DNA from: Mycobacteroides sp. CBMA 271
Lineage (GTDB): Bacteria; Actinomycetota; Actinomycetes; Mycobacteriales; Mycobacteriaceae
Assembly (NCBI RefSeq): GCF_009729205.1
Contig: NZ_VTHB01000003.1
Coordinates: 62,001-126,000, forward strand
Length of the DNA: 64,000 nucleotides
Reading direction: 5' to 3'
Position numbers and translations under genes: made by a program. Shown here piece by piece: positions 16,408 to 24,757 of the stretch; the stretch's first letter is position 1, and each line of letters begins with the position of its first letter. The notes beneath the pieces were generated by a model. The model worked only from the letters and a program-made list of their open reading frames with translations. It ran no database searches and was not told the origin of the DNA.

Positions 16408-16659
16408 ATGAGACGTGCGGGGACTATGGCCGCGGCGTTGGCCGTTCTGACTGGGCTAGTAGCGCCGAACGCGGTCGCCGATGTGGTCTACGTCAGATGT
16501 GAGTTCTCTGTCGACCGGCTCATCGACCTCAAGCCGGGATCCTTCATGTCCAGTGGCACGGCGACATCCACCATCGAAGGATTTGAGCACCCCAGATTCA
16601 TCGATACGAAAATCGCGACGTGGGGCGTCAATTGGGGCTCGCTCCCCAAGATGTCCTAA
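16408..16659 (+). CDS. small predicted secreted protein
   Basis: 83 residues from ATG 16408 (TTG 16405 is the alternative), starting 19 bp after the tRNA. A signal sequence (MRRAGTMAAALAVLTGLVAPNAVA) is followed by about 60 residues with one cysteine (VRCEF) that end WGVNWGSLPKMS. I recognise no family. It converges with the membrane protein at 16667-16885, with only 7 bp between stops. Confidence 0.5.
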   Translation: MRRAGTMAAALAVLTGLVAPNAVADVVYVRCEFSVDRLIDLKPGSFMSSGTATSTIEGFEHPRFIDTKIATWGVNWGSLPKMS

Positions 16660-16666
16660 GTCGCCT

Positions 16667-16885
16667 TCACTCAGCGGGTTTGTCGGGCGATTCGGGCTCA
16701 GCGCGGCGAGCGCGGCCCGGATTGCCAATACGGCGGTTAAGCGCATAAACGGGCGCTGCTGCCCGGGCCACCAGCGGTGGTATCGCCTTTCGTGCCCTGT
16801 GGGTATTGAAGAGCCCGGCATTCATGCCGATGCCGATAAAGGTCATCGCGACGATCACTGCTATCCCGACGAACGTTGTCGTCAT
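16667..16885 (-). CDS. small single-pass membrane protein
   Basis: 72 residues from ATG 16885 (MTTTFVGIAVIVAMTFIGIGMNAGLF). One N-terminal helix is followed by a basic segment and a proline/glutamate-rich tail. No family recognised. Confidence 0.45.
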   Translation of the reverse strand: MTTTFVGIAVIVAMTFIGIGMNAGLFNTHRARKAIPPLVARAAAPVYALNRRIGNPGRARRAEPESPDKPAE

Positions 16886-17048
16886 ACACCCCACAGTATC
16901 GTCATGCGCTGCCCCGTGCGGGCGAGGCGGGCAGTAGCGGAGGTTGCGCTGGTCGAGGGGATATCCATACCCGGGTGGAAACAGCGGTACGGAAGGCCTG
17001 GCTTGTGACCCACAGCGTGTTCCAAGGTTGGTCGTTCACACTCTTGAG

Positions 17049-17681
17049 ATGGCGCGTGCACGGTGGGCCGGATTAGGTCTCCTGGCAATGGTTGGGGTCG
17101 CCGGCTGCGCGCATCCGGCGAGTCCTGTCGCGGAAACATCCGCTCCCGAAGTGACCGAGCTCAATGTCAGTGCATCGGCGGCAGATTCACTCTTTGCCGG
17201 CATCGATGAGGTCAAATTCCTGGGTTTCCCGACTGCCGACACCACGCACACCGACACGGCGCCGATTTCCGGGCCCGGTGTCAATCCGGCGGACCCGTGC
17301 GGGTTGTTGCACTTGGCGGCGCAAGGTGATTTGGGCGATGGCTGGCAGGCCTTCCGCCAGCTGAATGTCGGCAGCTCGGCCAACCCCCGTCAGGAGCTGC
17401 ACGAGGCCATCGCAATCTATTCGAACAAGCCCGCCGCACAGGCCGAATTCCACCGTCTTACTGAGGCATTCGATACCTGCAGGGTGCAGCGGCCGGACGC
17501 CTACGCATTCGGCATGCGCAACGTGATCACTCTCGAATGGGCCGATAACGCCGGCGCCACAGACGTCCACACCACCGGCAACGTGGTCTACGCGGCGACG
17601 TCCTCGGGCGCTGTCGACAACATCGAGGTCGCCGGTCAGATCGCCAATCAGATGAAGACGAACATCATCGACCCTGCTTAG
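17049..17681 (+). CDS. lipoprotein with PknH-like extracellular sensor domain
   Basis: 210 residues from ATG 17049. The lipoprotein signal ends in the lipobox GVAGC (Cys20). The mature part has the features of the mycobacterial PknH-type sensor fold: a paired-cysteine pattern (NPADPCGLL near residue 80 and FDTCRV near 145), an amphipathic YSNKPAAQAEFHRLTEAFDTC segment, and a C-terminal helix VAGQIANQMKTNI. Such proteins are exported ligand-binding or scaffold domains without known enzymatic activity. The start fits a 20-residue lipoprotein signal; an upstream in-frame extension to 16944 does not. Confidence 0.75.
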   Translation: MARARWAGLGLLAMVGVAGCAHPASPVAETSAPEVTELNVSASAADSLFAGIDEVKFLGFPTADTTHTDTAPISGPGVNPADPCGLLHLAAQGDLGDGWQAFRQLNVGSSANPRQELHEAIAIYSNKPAAQAEFHRLTEAFDTCRVQRPDAYAFGMRNVITLEWADNAGATDVHTTGNVVYAATSSGAVDNIEVAGQIANQMKTNIIDPA

Positions 17682-17710
17682 AACCAGCGTCCACTGGGTA
17701 CTGTCCCGGT

Positions 17711-18472
17711 GTGCTTACCGAGCTGTATCACGCCGCGATCATCTTCCTGATCGTCCTGGCCGCCGTCACGTTCATCAGCGGATTCTGGATGACCAATCCC
17801 TACGGGCGGTTCGCCAAACCCGGCGAGAAGTTCACCGCGCCCGCGAAGATCGGATGGCTGATCTTCGAATGCCCGCAATGGTGGGCCTTCACCGTCACCT
17901 TCTGGATTGTCGCGCACCACCACGGCGCACCGGCGCTTGTGCTGTATGTGTTGTGGCAGTGCCACTACCTGTATCGCGGACTGATCTACCCGATCTCCCG
18001 CAAGGACAGCGGAAAGCGCTTTCCCTACAGCGGGATTGCGTTCGGATTCACCTTCAATGGGGTCAACGGTTTTGCCAACGGATACGCGGTCGCATTCGCC
18101 GCGCATCTACAGACGGCCGCGTGGTTCACCGACCCCAGGTTCATCCTCGGCGTGCTCGTCGCCGTCACCGGCTGGATTGTGAACTTCCATGCCGACCGCA
18201 TTCTCATCAACCTACGGTCTGACGGTTTCGACGGCTACCGCATCCCGTATGGCGGCGCCTTCCGCTGGGTGTCGGCGGCCAACTACTTCGGCGAGATCAT
18301 CCTGTGGGCGGGCTGGGCGCTGATGGCGTGGACCCTGCCGGGCCTGATCTTCGTGCTGTTCTCGATCGCCAATCTGCTGCCGCGGGCGTTGGCGATCCAC
18401 CGCTGGTATCGCGAGACGTTCCCTAACGAGTACCCACCCGAGCGCAAGGCCATCGTTCCCGGACTGCTGTAG
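17711..18472 (+). CDS. steroid 5-alpha-reductase family membrane protein
   Basis: 253 residues with about six membrane helices. Landmarks of the 3-oxo-5-alpha-steroid 4-dehydrogenase/DUF1295 family are HYLYRGLIYP, NFHADRILINLR, GYRIPYGGAFRWVSAANYFGEIILWAGWAL and the C-terminal LPRALAIHRWYRETFPNEYPPERKAIVPGLL. Members use NADPH to reduce an enone in steroids or long-chain acyl substrates. Mycobacteria catabolise sterols, so a sterol or lipid substrate is plausible but not shown. Starts at GTG, 29 bp after the lipoprotein gene. Confidence 0.85.
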   Translation: MLTELYHAAIIFLIVLAAVTFISGFWMTNPYGRFAKPGEKFTAPAKIGWLIFECPQWWAFTVTFWIVAHHHGAPALVLYVLWQCHYLYRGLIYPISRKDSGKRFPYSGIAFGFTFNGVNGFANGYAVAFAAHLQTAAWFTDPRFILGVLVAVTGWIVNFHADRILINLRSDGFDGYRIPYGGAFRWVSAANYFGEIILWAGWALMAWTLPGLIFVLFSIANLLPRALAIHRWYRETFPNEYPPERKAIVPGLL

Positions 18473-18519
18473 AGGCCTGGCCTTAACTTTTACGCACTAC
18501 TTCAAAACGTAAGCGATTC

Positions 18520-18538
18520 GTGTAACACTGAGTTACAC
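18520..18538. promoter_or_regulatory. operator palindrome upstream of metal-dependent hydrolase gene
   Basis: GTGTAAC-ACTGA-GTTACAC: perfect 7-bp arms, 5-bp centre, ending 24 bp before the ATG at 18563. The form suits a TetR-family operator; the regulator is not encoded next to it. Confidence 0.55.
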
Positions 18539-18562
18539 CATCGACGTGGAGGTTAGTGCGAC

Positions 18563-19456
18563 ATGGCTGCTCCGGTAACGGCCTCATACCCAAAGACGCG
18601 ACGCATCAGGTTCTGGTTTGGCGACCCGGTGCCCATGCGACGGCACTTTGCCGACAATGACATTGCGCTGAGTCATGTCCTCGCGGGCGCCTCGGCGGTG
18701 TTCCCGCCCGGTGAGGAATTCTTCGTCCGCTCGGTGCGCCGCTATGCCGACCGAATCTCTGAGCCGACGCTCAAGAAACGCGTCGCCGGATTCATCGGCC
18801 AAGAGGTCACCCACGGCCTGCATCATCGCGAGCTCAACGAGAAGCTCACCGAAATGGGCTATCGCAGCAAGATGGTCGAGACGATTGGACGCCGGGCCGG
18901 CAAGGTCGAGGACTTCGTCGACAAGCAGCTGCCGAACATGGATCGCCTCAAGTACGCCCGGCTGACCATGCTGGCCGCCACCGCTGCCCTTGAGCATTAC
19001 ACCGCGGTCCTGGCCGAACGCCTACTGGAAAGCGGCGAGCTCCAGGCCATGGTGACCGACGACGAGGTGCGAAATCTGTTGTACTGGCATGCGATCGAGG
19101 AGCTGGAGCACAAGTCGGTCGCCTTCGACGTCTACCGTGCGGTCGGCGGACCCGAATGGCTTCGGCGTGCGGTGATGGCCGTCATCTGGACGGCGACGGT
19201 ACCGTTCGCTACCGCGGGCTCGTGGTTCTCCATTGCGTGGAGCGATCCGGGCGGACGTCGTCAGCCGGGACGGGTGGTTCGCGAGACGGTCGGATTGATC
19301 CGTGGCCCCTTGCTCAACGACGGCATGATCCTTCGACTGGCCCTCTATATGAAGAAGGGCTTCCATCCCGACGATCTCGACACCGATGCGCTGCTGGACC
19401 GGTGGAGCGTCGAGCTGTTCGGTGCCGACGGCACCCTGGTCGATCATTTGAAGTAG
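18563..19456 (+). CDS. predicted metal-dependent hydrolase (PF10118 family)
   Basis: 297 residues. The family's histidine and glutamate pattern is seen in FIGQEVTHGLHHRELNEKL (about 75-95), LTMLAATAALEHYTAVLAERLL, and YWHAIEELEHKSVAFDVYRAVGG, a diiron-like arrangement of E-x2-H motifs. Members are labelled predicted metal-dependent hydrolases without a defined substrate. The tail KGFHPDDLDTDALLDRW is also typical. It has a 19-bp palindrome upstream and a strong hairpin terminator just after its stop, so it is probably a single-gene unit. Confidence 0.8.
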   Translation: MAAPVTASYPKTRRIRFWFGDPVPMRRHFADNDIALSHVLAGASAVFPPGEEFFVRSVRRYADRISEPTLKKRVAGFIGQEVTHGLHHRELNEKLTEMGYRSKMVETIGRRAGKVEDFVDKQLPNMDRLKYARLTMLAATAALEHYTAVLAERLLESGELQAMVTDDEVRNLLYWHAIEELEHKSVAFDVYRAVGGPEWLRRAVMAVIWTATVPFATAGSWFSIAWSDPGGRRQPGRVVRETVGLIRGPLLNDGMILRLALYMKKGFHPDDLDTDALLDRWSVELFGADGTLVDHLK

Positions 19457-19460
19457 AGAC

Positions 19461-19495
19461 AACAATGACCCGGGCTTTTGGCTCGGGTCATTGTT
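19461..19495. terminator. strong hairpin between convergent genes
   Basis: AACAATGACCCG and CGGGTCATTGTT form a perfect 12-bp stem around an 11-base loop, 4 bp after the hydrolase stop and 15 bp from the convergent secreted-protein stop. It can serve both strands. Confidence 0.85.
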
Positions 19496-19510
19496 GGTTG
19501 TGGGCTGTGT

Positions 19511-19822
19511 TCAGCAGCTCAGCGCGACGTGCGCGATCTTGCGATCGACCGTCGGCACGGTGGTGGGGTTGTTCCGCACATCGCGGGCCGGTTGCACGTT
19601 GTTGACGGGCGACTCATGGGTCACCGACTCGACGGTGCACTTTGTCAGGTCGCCGGCGCCCGTCTTGGAGACGATCACTCGGTACCCGTTGGACTTGAGG
19701 TCATTGATGACGGTGCTGGCATCGCCCGATCCTGCTGGCCCGGCGAGCGCGACACTTGCCGATCCCAGCGACGCCCCGATGACGCCAACTGCGGCAATAC
19801 CTGCAAATAACAATTTCTTCAC
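19511..19822 (-). CDS. small secreted protein, paralogue of 20091-20414
   Basis: 103 residues: signal peptide ending near SVALA-GPAG, then a domain of about 75 residues with DASTVINDLKSNGYRVIVSKTG, KCTVESV and a C-terminal cysteine (VALSC). The two cysteines probably form one disulphide. It shares the VIN-x3-S-x-GY-x-V and G-x-KCTV signature with its neighbour. This is a common type of exported mycobacterial protein without a defined function. Confidence 0.7.
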   Translation of the reverse strand: MKKLLFAGIAAVGVIGASLGSASVALAGPAGSGDASTVINDLKSNGYRVIVSKTGAGDLTKCTVESVTHESPVNNVQPARDVRNNPTTVPTVDRKIAHVALSC

Positions 19823-20090
19823 GATTTCTCTCCTCTCGCCTCACTCCGCGTTGGCCAAGGTGTTACGAGCACGTAACCCCATATCACACAAAGGCCCAAT
19901 CCGCGACTCGCTAAACCATCAACGTTCGCGAATCTGTCCAGTCCAACGCGGTGATAAGTGGATTGATTCCCGCTCAGCGGAATTAACGCCAAATTCATAG
20001 CCTGGCTTGCGCGCCTTCTCAGGTGACGGCGCTAAGGGGCCTGTCGGTAGGCAGTAACCAGCGAACCGGCAAAATGCCAGGTGATGCTAA

Positions 20091-20414
20091 TTACACGTTG
20101 CAGTTAAGTGAGATGTAGACCAATTTGTGGTCGAGGACCCGGACCGGCAGCACCAGCCACTTGCCGCTGGGCATCCAGGTGCGCTGGTACTCGGTGCGAT
20201 AGACATCTTGTCCGTTGCGAATGCCGGAGACCGTGCACTTGCTCATGGGGCCAGTGCCGCTGCGGTCGATATGGACCTGGTATCCCTGTGACTCGTACTG
20301 GTTGATGACCGATTGCGCATCGTCGGCGAGCGCTGTCGCGGGGGTGAGTGCCATTAGTGTGCCGACGCCCACTGCCGTCAGGCACACCTTGGTCAGCCGA
20401 AGGGCTGTCTTCAT
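20091..20414 (-). CDS. small secreted protein, paralogue of 19511-19822
   Basis: 107 residues: signal peptide ending near TALA-DDAQ, then DAQSVINQYESQGYQVHIDRSGTG, SKCTVSGIRNG and a C-terminal VYISLNCNV. Same fold and cysteine spacing as the 19511-19822 product, with a longer loop before the last strand. The 268-bp gap between the two holds no further gene. Function unknown. Confidence 0.72.
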   Translation of the reverse strand: MKTALRLTKVCLTAVGVGTLMALTPATALADDAQSVINQYESQGYQVHIDRSGTGPMSKCTVSGIRNGQDVYRTEYQRTWMPSGKWLVLPVRVLDHKLVYISLNCNV

Positions 20415-20510
20415 CTCACACCATCCTCACAGGTTCTAACGCCGGGCCACACTGACATTGTTCCTTACTAGTGCCATCGATTTTTCGTTCCGAATCGATA
20501 CAGTGGCCGG

Positions 20511-21197
20511 GTGTTAAAGCCGGTGACCGCCAAGAGCTGGGGAGTTTGGGCCGCCTGCGCACTTGCGCTGGTTGTGCCGGGCTGCACCCGAACCGTCCAG
20601 AATCCCGTCAACCACCACGTCACGATCGGAAACATTGCCTCGCTGAAGGGCCAGTTCGGGCCGGAGTTCGCGGTCAAGGCGATGGAACCGGCGGGGATGG
20701 ACCCCAAGTTGCTCTCGCCGGCTCCGCTGCCGCCCGGCATGACGGTCGATCCCCCCGGATGCGCTAAGTACAGCGGTGGTAGCGCCGTCCCCGCGGGACT
20801 CAAGGGGAATATGGCCGCTCTGACGGCGACGGGCGCGGGTAATCAATATGTGGCCGTCGCGGTGGAAACCTCGCAGGAGGTTCCTTTCGACCCCGCCGTG
20901 TCGGAGGAATGCAAGAAGGTGGGCTTCCGCGGCAACGGGATCGCGGGGCAGACCGAGGTGATTGACGCGCCCGTCATCGATGGTGCCCGCACGCTCGGCA
21001 TGAAGCGCGACGTACTCAGCGGAATCTCGGGCAAGGCGGTCGGCCAGGAGGTGCTCAACTACTCCGCGTATCTGGGCCGCTACATGGTGGTAGTCACGGT
21101 CAGCCCAGTCGCCGTTGGAAACGTTCCGCCCGCCCCGCCGGACGGTAAGCGCGCCTCGGATCTGCTGGTTAAGGCGGTTGCGGCCGTTCGTTCTTAA
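20511..21197 (+). CDS. exported lipoprotein (DUF5642-like)
   Basis: 228 residues starting at GTG 20511. The signal ends in lipobox VVPGC (Cys25). The mature domain includes PPGMTVDPPGCAKYSGG, VAVETSQEVPFDP and YSAYLGRYMVVVTVSPV, resembling mycobacterial exported proteins of the DUF5642 type. No catalytic motif. Its stop overlaps that of the convergent AlkB-like gene by 4 bp. Confidence 0.7.
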   Translation: MLKPVTAKSWGVWAACALALVVPGCTRTVQNPVNHHVTIGNIASLKGQFGPEFAVKAMEPAGMDPKLLSPAPLPPGMTVDPPGCAKYSGGSAVPAGLKGNMAALTATGAGNQYVAVAVETSQEVPFDPAVSEECKKVGFRGNGIAGQTEVIDAPVIDGARTLGMKRDVLSGISGKAVGQEVLNYSAYLGRYMVVVTVSPVAVGNVPPAPPDGKRASDLLVKAVAAVRS

Positions 21198-21808
21198 CGG
21201 ACGTCGCGTGGGCGGTACTGCAGGCTGATTCGCGGCCCCACCGGTTTTGATGTCTTGGGGATCGCGTGTTCCCAGGTTCGTTGGCACGAGCCGCCCATGA
21301 CGAGCAGGTCGCCGTGGCCCACGTTGATGCGGATGGAGTCGCCACCCAGGCGCGGCCTCAGTGCGAAAGTGCGTGTAGCACCGATGCTTACGATCGCGAC
21401 CATGGTGTCCTCGCGCAGCCCGCGACCAATGGTGTCGCCGTGCCAGGCGACACTGTCGGTGCCGTCGCGGTACTGGCACAGGCCCACCGTGGTGAACGGC
21501 TCGCCGAGCTCATCGGTGTACTCGCCGTTGAGCCTTTCGCAGATCGTCTCCAGCACCGGGTGCGGCGGTGGACCTATGGACAGGTCGTGGAAACTGACCA
21601 ATCGTGGGACGTCGAGGGTGCGGTCATACATGCGGCGACGCTCGGCCCGCCACGGCACCTGTGTCATCAGCTGGCCCATGAGATTGTCTGCGCGCCCGAG
21701 CCATTCATGGTGCACCTCGAGCCAGGCGCCGCCCGCCAGGTCGCGGCGCGGCACCGAGGGGGCGCCGAAGAGGGATGCCTGGACAGCATGTGGTGCTGCA
21801 CTCGTCAC
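21194..21808 (-). CDS. AlkB-like 2-oxoglutarate/Fe(II) dioxygenase
   Basis: About 204 residues from GTG 21808. The dioxygenase core is visible: iron ligands in WHGDTIG and HAIPK, the 2-oxoglutarate-binding arginine region in PRISLQYRP, and the strand VAIVSIGATRTFALRPR. AlkB enzymes demethylate alkylated bases in DNA or RNA. The start follows a LexA-like box by 12 bp; the longer frame to 21847 would run through that box and is rejected. The orthologue Rv1000c is in the SOS/DNA-damage regulon as I recall. Confidence 0.85.
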   Translation of the reverse strand: MTSAAPHAVQASLFGAPSVPRRDLAGGAWLEVHHEWLGRADNLMGQLMTQVPWRAERRRMYDRTLDVPRLVSFHDLSIGPPPHPVLETICERLNGEYTDELGEPFTTVGLCQYRDGTDSVAWHGDTIGRGLREDTMVAIVSIGATRTFALRPRLGGDSIRINVGHGDLLVMGGSCQRTWEHAIPKTSKPVGPRISLQYRPRDVR

Positions 21809-21820
21809 ACCGCCATGGTA

Positions 21821-21836
21821 TCGCACAAATGTTCGA
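21821..21836. promoter_or_regulatory. LexA/SOS-box-like operator
   Basis: On the minus strand TCGAAC-ATTT-GTGCGA, one mismatch from the mycobacterial SOS box TCGAAC-N4-GTTCGA. It lies 12 bp before the AlkB-like start and 25 bp before arcA. Proximity and gene function favour the AlkB-like gene. Confidence 0.65.
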
Positions 21837-21861
21837 TTGCGTGGCAAGCTAGCGTCATCTC

Positions 21862-23079
21862 ATGACGGATGCGCCAGTGCTGGGTGCCAATTCAGAGGTG
21901 GGGCGGCTGCGGGCTGTCGTGTTGCATCGGCCCGGTGACGAGCTCAAGCGGCTGACGCCGCGCAATAACGACCAGCTGCTGTTCGATGGTTTGCCGTGGG
22001 TGGCCCGCGCCCAGGAAGAGCATGACGCCTTCGCCGAGGTGCTGCGCGGCCGCGGTGTTGAGGTGTTGCTGCTCGCCGACCTGTTGCGTGCTGCGCTGGC
22101 CAGCGGCGCGGCCCGGGTGCAGGGCATTTCGGCGGCAGTCAGCGCGCGCAGGTTGGGTTATGCCCTGGCGCAAGATCTTTCGGAGTACCTTCGATCGCTG
22201 GACCCTGCGGATCTCGCGTATGTGTTGATGTGCGGGATGACGTTCGACGAGCTGCCGGTCGGCGGTAGGGCGGCGCAGCCGTCGCTGGTGCGGACCATGC
22301 ACCACGGCTCGGATTTCGTCATCGAGCCACTGCCCAACCTGCTGTTCACCCGCGACTCGTCGTTTTGGATCGGTCGCAAGTTCGCGATTACCTCGTTGGC
22401 GCTGCCGGCGCGGGTGCGCGAGACCTCGCTCACCGATCTGATCTATGCCCACCATCCGCGGTTTCTCGGGGTGCGCCGAGCCTACGAATCGCATTCGGCG
22501 CCGGTCGAGGGCGGCGACGTGCTGCTGCTGGGGCCCGGTGTGGTAGCCGTTGGAGTGGGGGAGCGGACCACCCCCGCGGGCGCGGAAGCCTTGGCGCGCA
22601 GCCTGTTCGACGATGACCTGGCGCATACCGTGCTTGCGGTGCCCATCGCCCAGGAGCGGGCGTCCATGCACCTGGATACCGTCTGCACCATGGTCGATAC
22701 CGATGCCGTCGTGATGTATCCGGCAATTCAGGATTCACTGTCGGCGTTCACCATTCGCCGGGGCGGCGACGGTACTGTCAGTATCTCGGGCTCGGATCCG
22801 TTCGTGGAGGCGGCGGCCGATGCGATGGGCATCGGCAAGCTGCGCGTCATCGACACCGGGCTGGATCCCGTCACCGCCGAGCGCGAGCAGTGGGACGACG
22901 GGAACAACACCCTGGCATTGGCGCCCGGAGTGGTCGTCGCCTACGAACGCAACGTGGAAACCAATGCACGCCTAGAGGCTTCGGGTGTTGAGGTGCTGGC
23001 CATCTCGGCATCGGAGCTCGGCACCGGCCGCGGCGGGCCGCGCTGTATGTCCTGCCCGGTGTCCCGCGACATGCTTTAG
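21862..23079 (+). CDS. arcA: arginine deiminase
   Basis: 405 residues, full length. It hydrolyses arginine to citrulline and ammonia. Guanidino-group motifs are present: [13 protein letters not shown] (Asp), [17 protein letters not shown] (Glu/Asp), [15 protein letters not shown] (His) and the C-terminal catalytic cysteine in [15 protein letters not shown]. No carbamate kinase or ornithine transferase gene is adjacent, so it is not in a classical arc operon; the same isolated setting holds for Rv1001. It ends at a hairpin shared with convergent pmt. Confidence 0.95.
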   Translation: MTDAPVLGANSEVGRLRAVVLHRPGDELKRLTPRNNDQLLFDGLPWVARAQEEHDAFAEVLRGRGVEVLLLADLLRAALASGAARVQGISAAVSARRLGYALAQDLSEYLRSLDPADLAYVLMCGMTFDELPVGGRAAQPSLVRTMHHGSDFVIEPLPNLLFTRDSSFWIGRKFAITSLALPARVRETSLTDLIYAHHPRFLGVRRAYESHSAPVEGGDVLLLGPGVVAVGVGERTTPAGAEALARSLFDDDLAHTVLAVPIAQERASMHLDTVCTMVDTDAVVMYPAIQDSLSAFTIRRGGDGTVSISGSDPFVEAAADAMGIGKLRVIDTGLDPVTAEREQWDDGNNTLALAPGVVVAYERNVETNARLEASGVEVLAISASELGTGRGGPRCMSCPVSRDML

Positions 23080-23087
23080 CTACCAGT

Positions 23088-23115
23088 CGAGTGTGAGCAG
23101 CAGCGCTCACGCTCG
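23088..23115. terminator. CGAGTGTG-type hairpin between arcA and pmt
   Basis: CGAGTGTGAGC-AGCAGC-GCTCACGCTCG: 11-bp stem with one mismatch, located 8 bp after arcA and 12 bp from the pmt stop. It belongs to the same repeat family as the hairpins at 29851 and 54659. Confidence 0.75.
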
Positions 23116-23126
23116 GCGGGAACGGG

Positions 23127-24671
23127 CTAGCGCCAGCTGGGCAGCCACATCTCCATGTTCCACATGAACGGCGAGATTGCGGCCCCGGTCAGGATGGGAT
23201 ACAGCCACGCGAAGTTGGTGACCACCAGAGCCAGGTAGAACGTTGCGATAAACATTCGCAACGTCTTTCGCTCCGGGTTGGCGACGGGTTTGCGCAGAAA
23301 GTCGCCGATGATGAACGCGATCATCATCACCAGGAACGGGATCATCGGTGTGGCATAGAAGAAGTACATCTGCCGGTCGATGTTGGCGAACCACGGCAGC
23401 CACCCCGCGCAATACCCGACGAGCGCTGCCGCATAGCGCCAGTCACGCCGGACCAGCGTCGCCCACAAGGCCCAGAGCAGCACCGGAACGGCCAGCCACC
23501 AGATGGCCGGCGTGCCCACCAAAAGCACCGCGCGCACACAGGAGTTGGCTCCGCAGCCGGCGACGTTCTTGTCCTCGATGGCGTAGAGCAGCGGGCGCAG
23601 CGACATCGGCCAGGTCCACGGTTTGGATTCCCAGGGATGGTGATTGCCATTGGCATTGGTCAGCGTCGAATGGAAGGTGTACACGCTGTGCGTGTAGTAC
23701 CAGAGCGACCGGAGGGCATCGGGCATCCAGCTGCCGATGCCGATTTGGCGTCCCTCGGCGTGCCGATTGATACCAGTTTCGGACGCGAACCACGACCAGT
23801 ACGAGGCCAGGTAGACCACGAACGGAATGACCAGCAGCGCGTACAGGGCAGGCCCCAGATCGCGCACCGCGGTACCGGACCACGGGCGCTGCACCCCGTA
23901 CGCGCGTCGCGCGGCGATATCGAAGGCGATGCACAGCACGCCGAAGAATGCGATGAAGTAGAGCCCGGACCACTTTGTGCCACAAGCTAATCCGAGCAGC
24001 ACTCCGGCGCCCAAGCGCCACCAGCGCACCCCCAGGCGCGGACCCCACGTCGTGTCGCCGATGCGCCCGTCCAGGTACGCGTGGTAGAGCCGTTCACGCA
24101 CTTGGTCGCGGTCAACGATCAACGCGCCAAATGCCGCGACGACGAACAGCACGTGGTACACGTCGAGCAATGCAGTGCGTGCGGTGACGAAGCTGACCCC
24201 ATCCGCGATCAGCAACACCCCGGCAATAGCGCCCACCATGGTCGATCGGCTAATCCGTCGCGCAATCCGGGCGACCAGCAGGACGAGGATGGTGCCCGAA
24301 AGCGCGGCCGCGAATCGCCAGCCGAAGGAGTTGTATCCGAACAGCCATTCGCCGAGGGCGATCATCTGTTTGCCGATGGGCGGATGCACCACGAGTCCGT
24401 AGCCGGGGTTGTCCTCGACGCCGTTGTTGGTGACGACCTGCCAGCCTTGCGGCACGTAGTGCTTCTCGTCGAAGACCGGCGTGCCCCGATCGGTGAGCGC
24501 ACCGAGGTTGATGAACCGGGTGAGCGCCGCGATCGCCGTGATGACGGCCGTCATCACCCAGCCCTGGAGCCGGTCGGTGGGCCCGAAGTCCGCGGGTGGC
24601 ATGCGGGGGCCGGGGGACGCCAGATCCGACTCGGCTGCCGAGGACGGCGGCAGGGTTGCGGGTGCGGTCAC
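23127..24671 (-). CDS. pmt: dolichyl-phosphate-mannose-type protein O-mannosyltransferase
   Basis: 514 residues with about eleven membrane helices. The catalytic acidic pair lies in TPVFDEKHYVPQGWQ near residue 70, followed by HPPIGKQMIALGEWLFGYNSFGWR, as in Pmt/GT39 enzymes. The protein transfers mannose from polyprenyl-phosphomannose to exported proteins during Sec translocation, in the cytoplasmic membrane. It is divergent from rsmI and convergent with arcA, exactly as Rv1002c. Confidence 0.94.
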   Translation of the reverse strand: MTAPATLPPSSAAESDLASPGPRMPPADFGPTDRLQGWVMTAVITAIAALTRFINLGALTDRGTPVFDEKHYVPQGWQVVTNNGVEDNPGYGLVVHPPIGKQMIALGEWLFGYNSFGWRFAAALSGTILVLLVARIARRISRSTMVGAIAGVLLIADGVSFVTARTALLDVYHVLFVVAAFGALIVDRDQVRERLYHAYLDGRIGDTTWGPRLGVRWWRLGAGVLLGLACGTKWSGLYFIAFFGVLCIAFDIAARRAYGVQRPWSGTAVRDLGPALYALLVIPFVVYLASYWSWFASETGINRHAEGRQIGIGSWMPDALRSLWYYTHSVYTFHSTLTNANGNHHPWESKPWTWPMSLRPLLYAIEDKNVAGCGANSCVRAVLLVGTPAIWWLAVPVLLWALWATLVRRDWRYAAALVGYCAGWLPWFANIDRQMYFFYATPMIPFLVMMIAFIIGDFLRKPVANPERKTLRMFIATFYLALVVTNFAWLYPILTGAAISPFMWNMEMWLPSWR

Positions 24672-24757
24672 ACGGTCGATCGTAGGGGAGGTCCTGGATC
24701 GGGCAATCTAGGTCTGGCGGGCAGGAGCGCGGCGACCTGGGGATCTAAACTGCCGGG

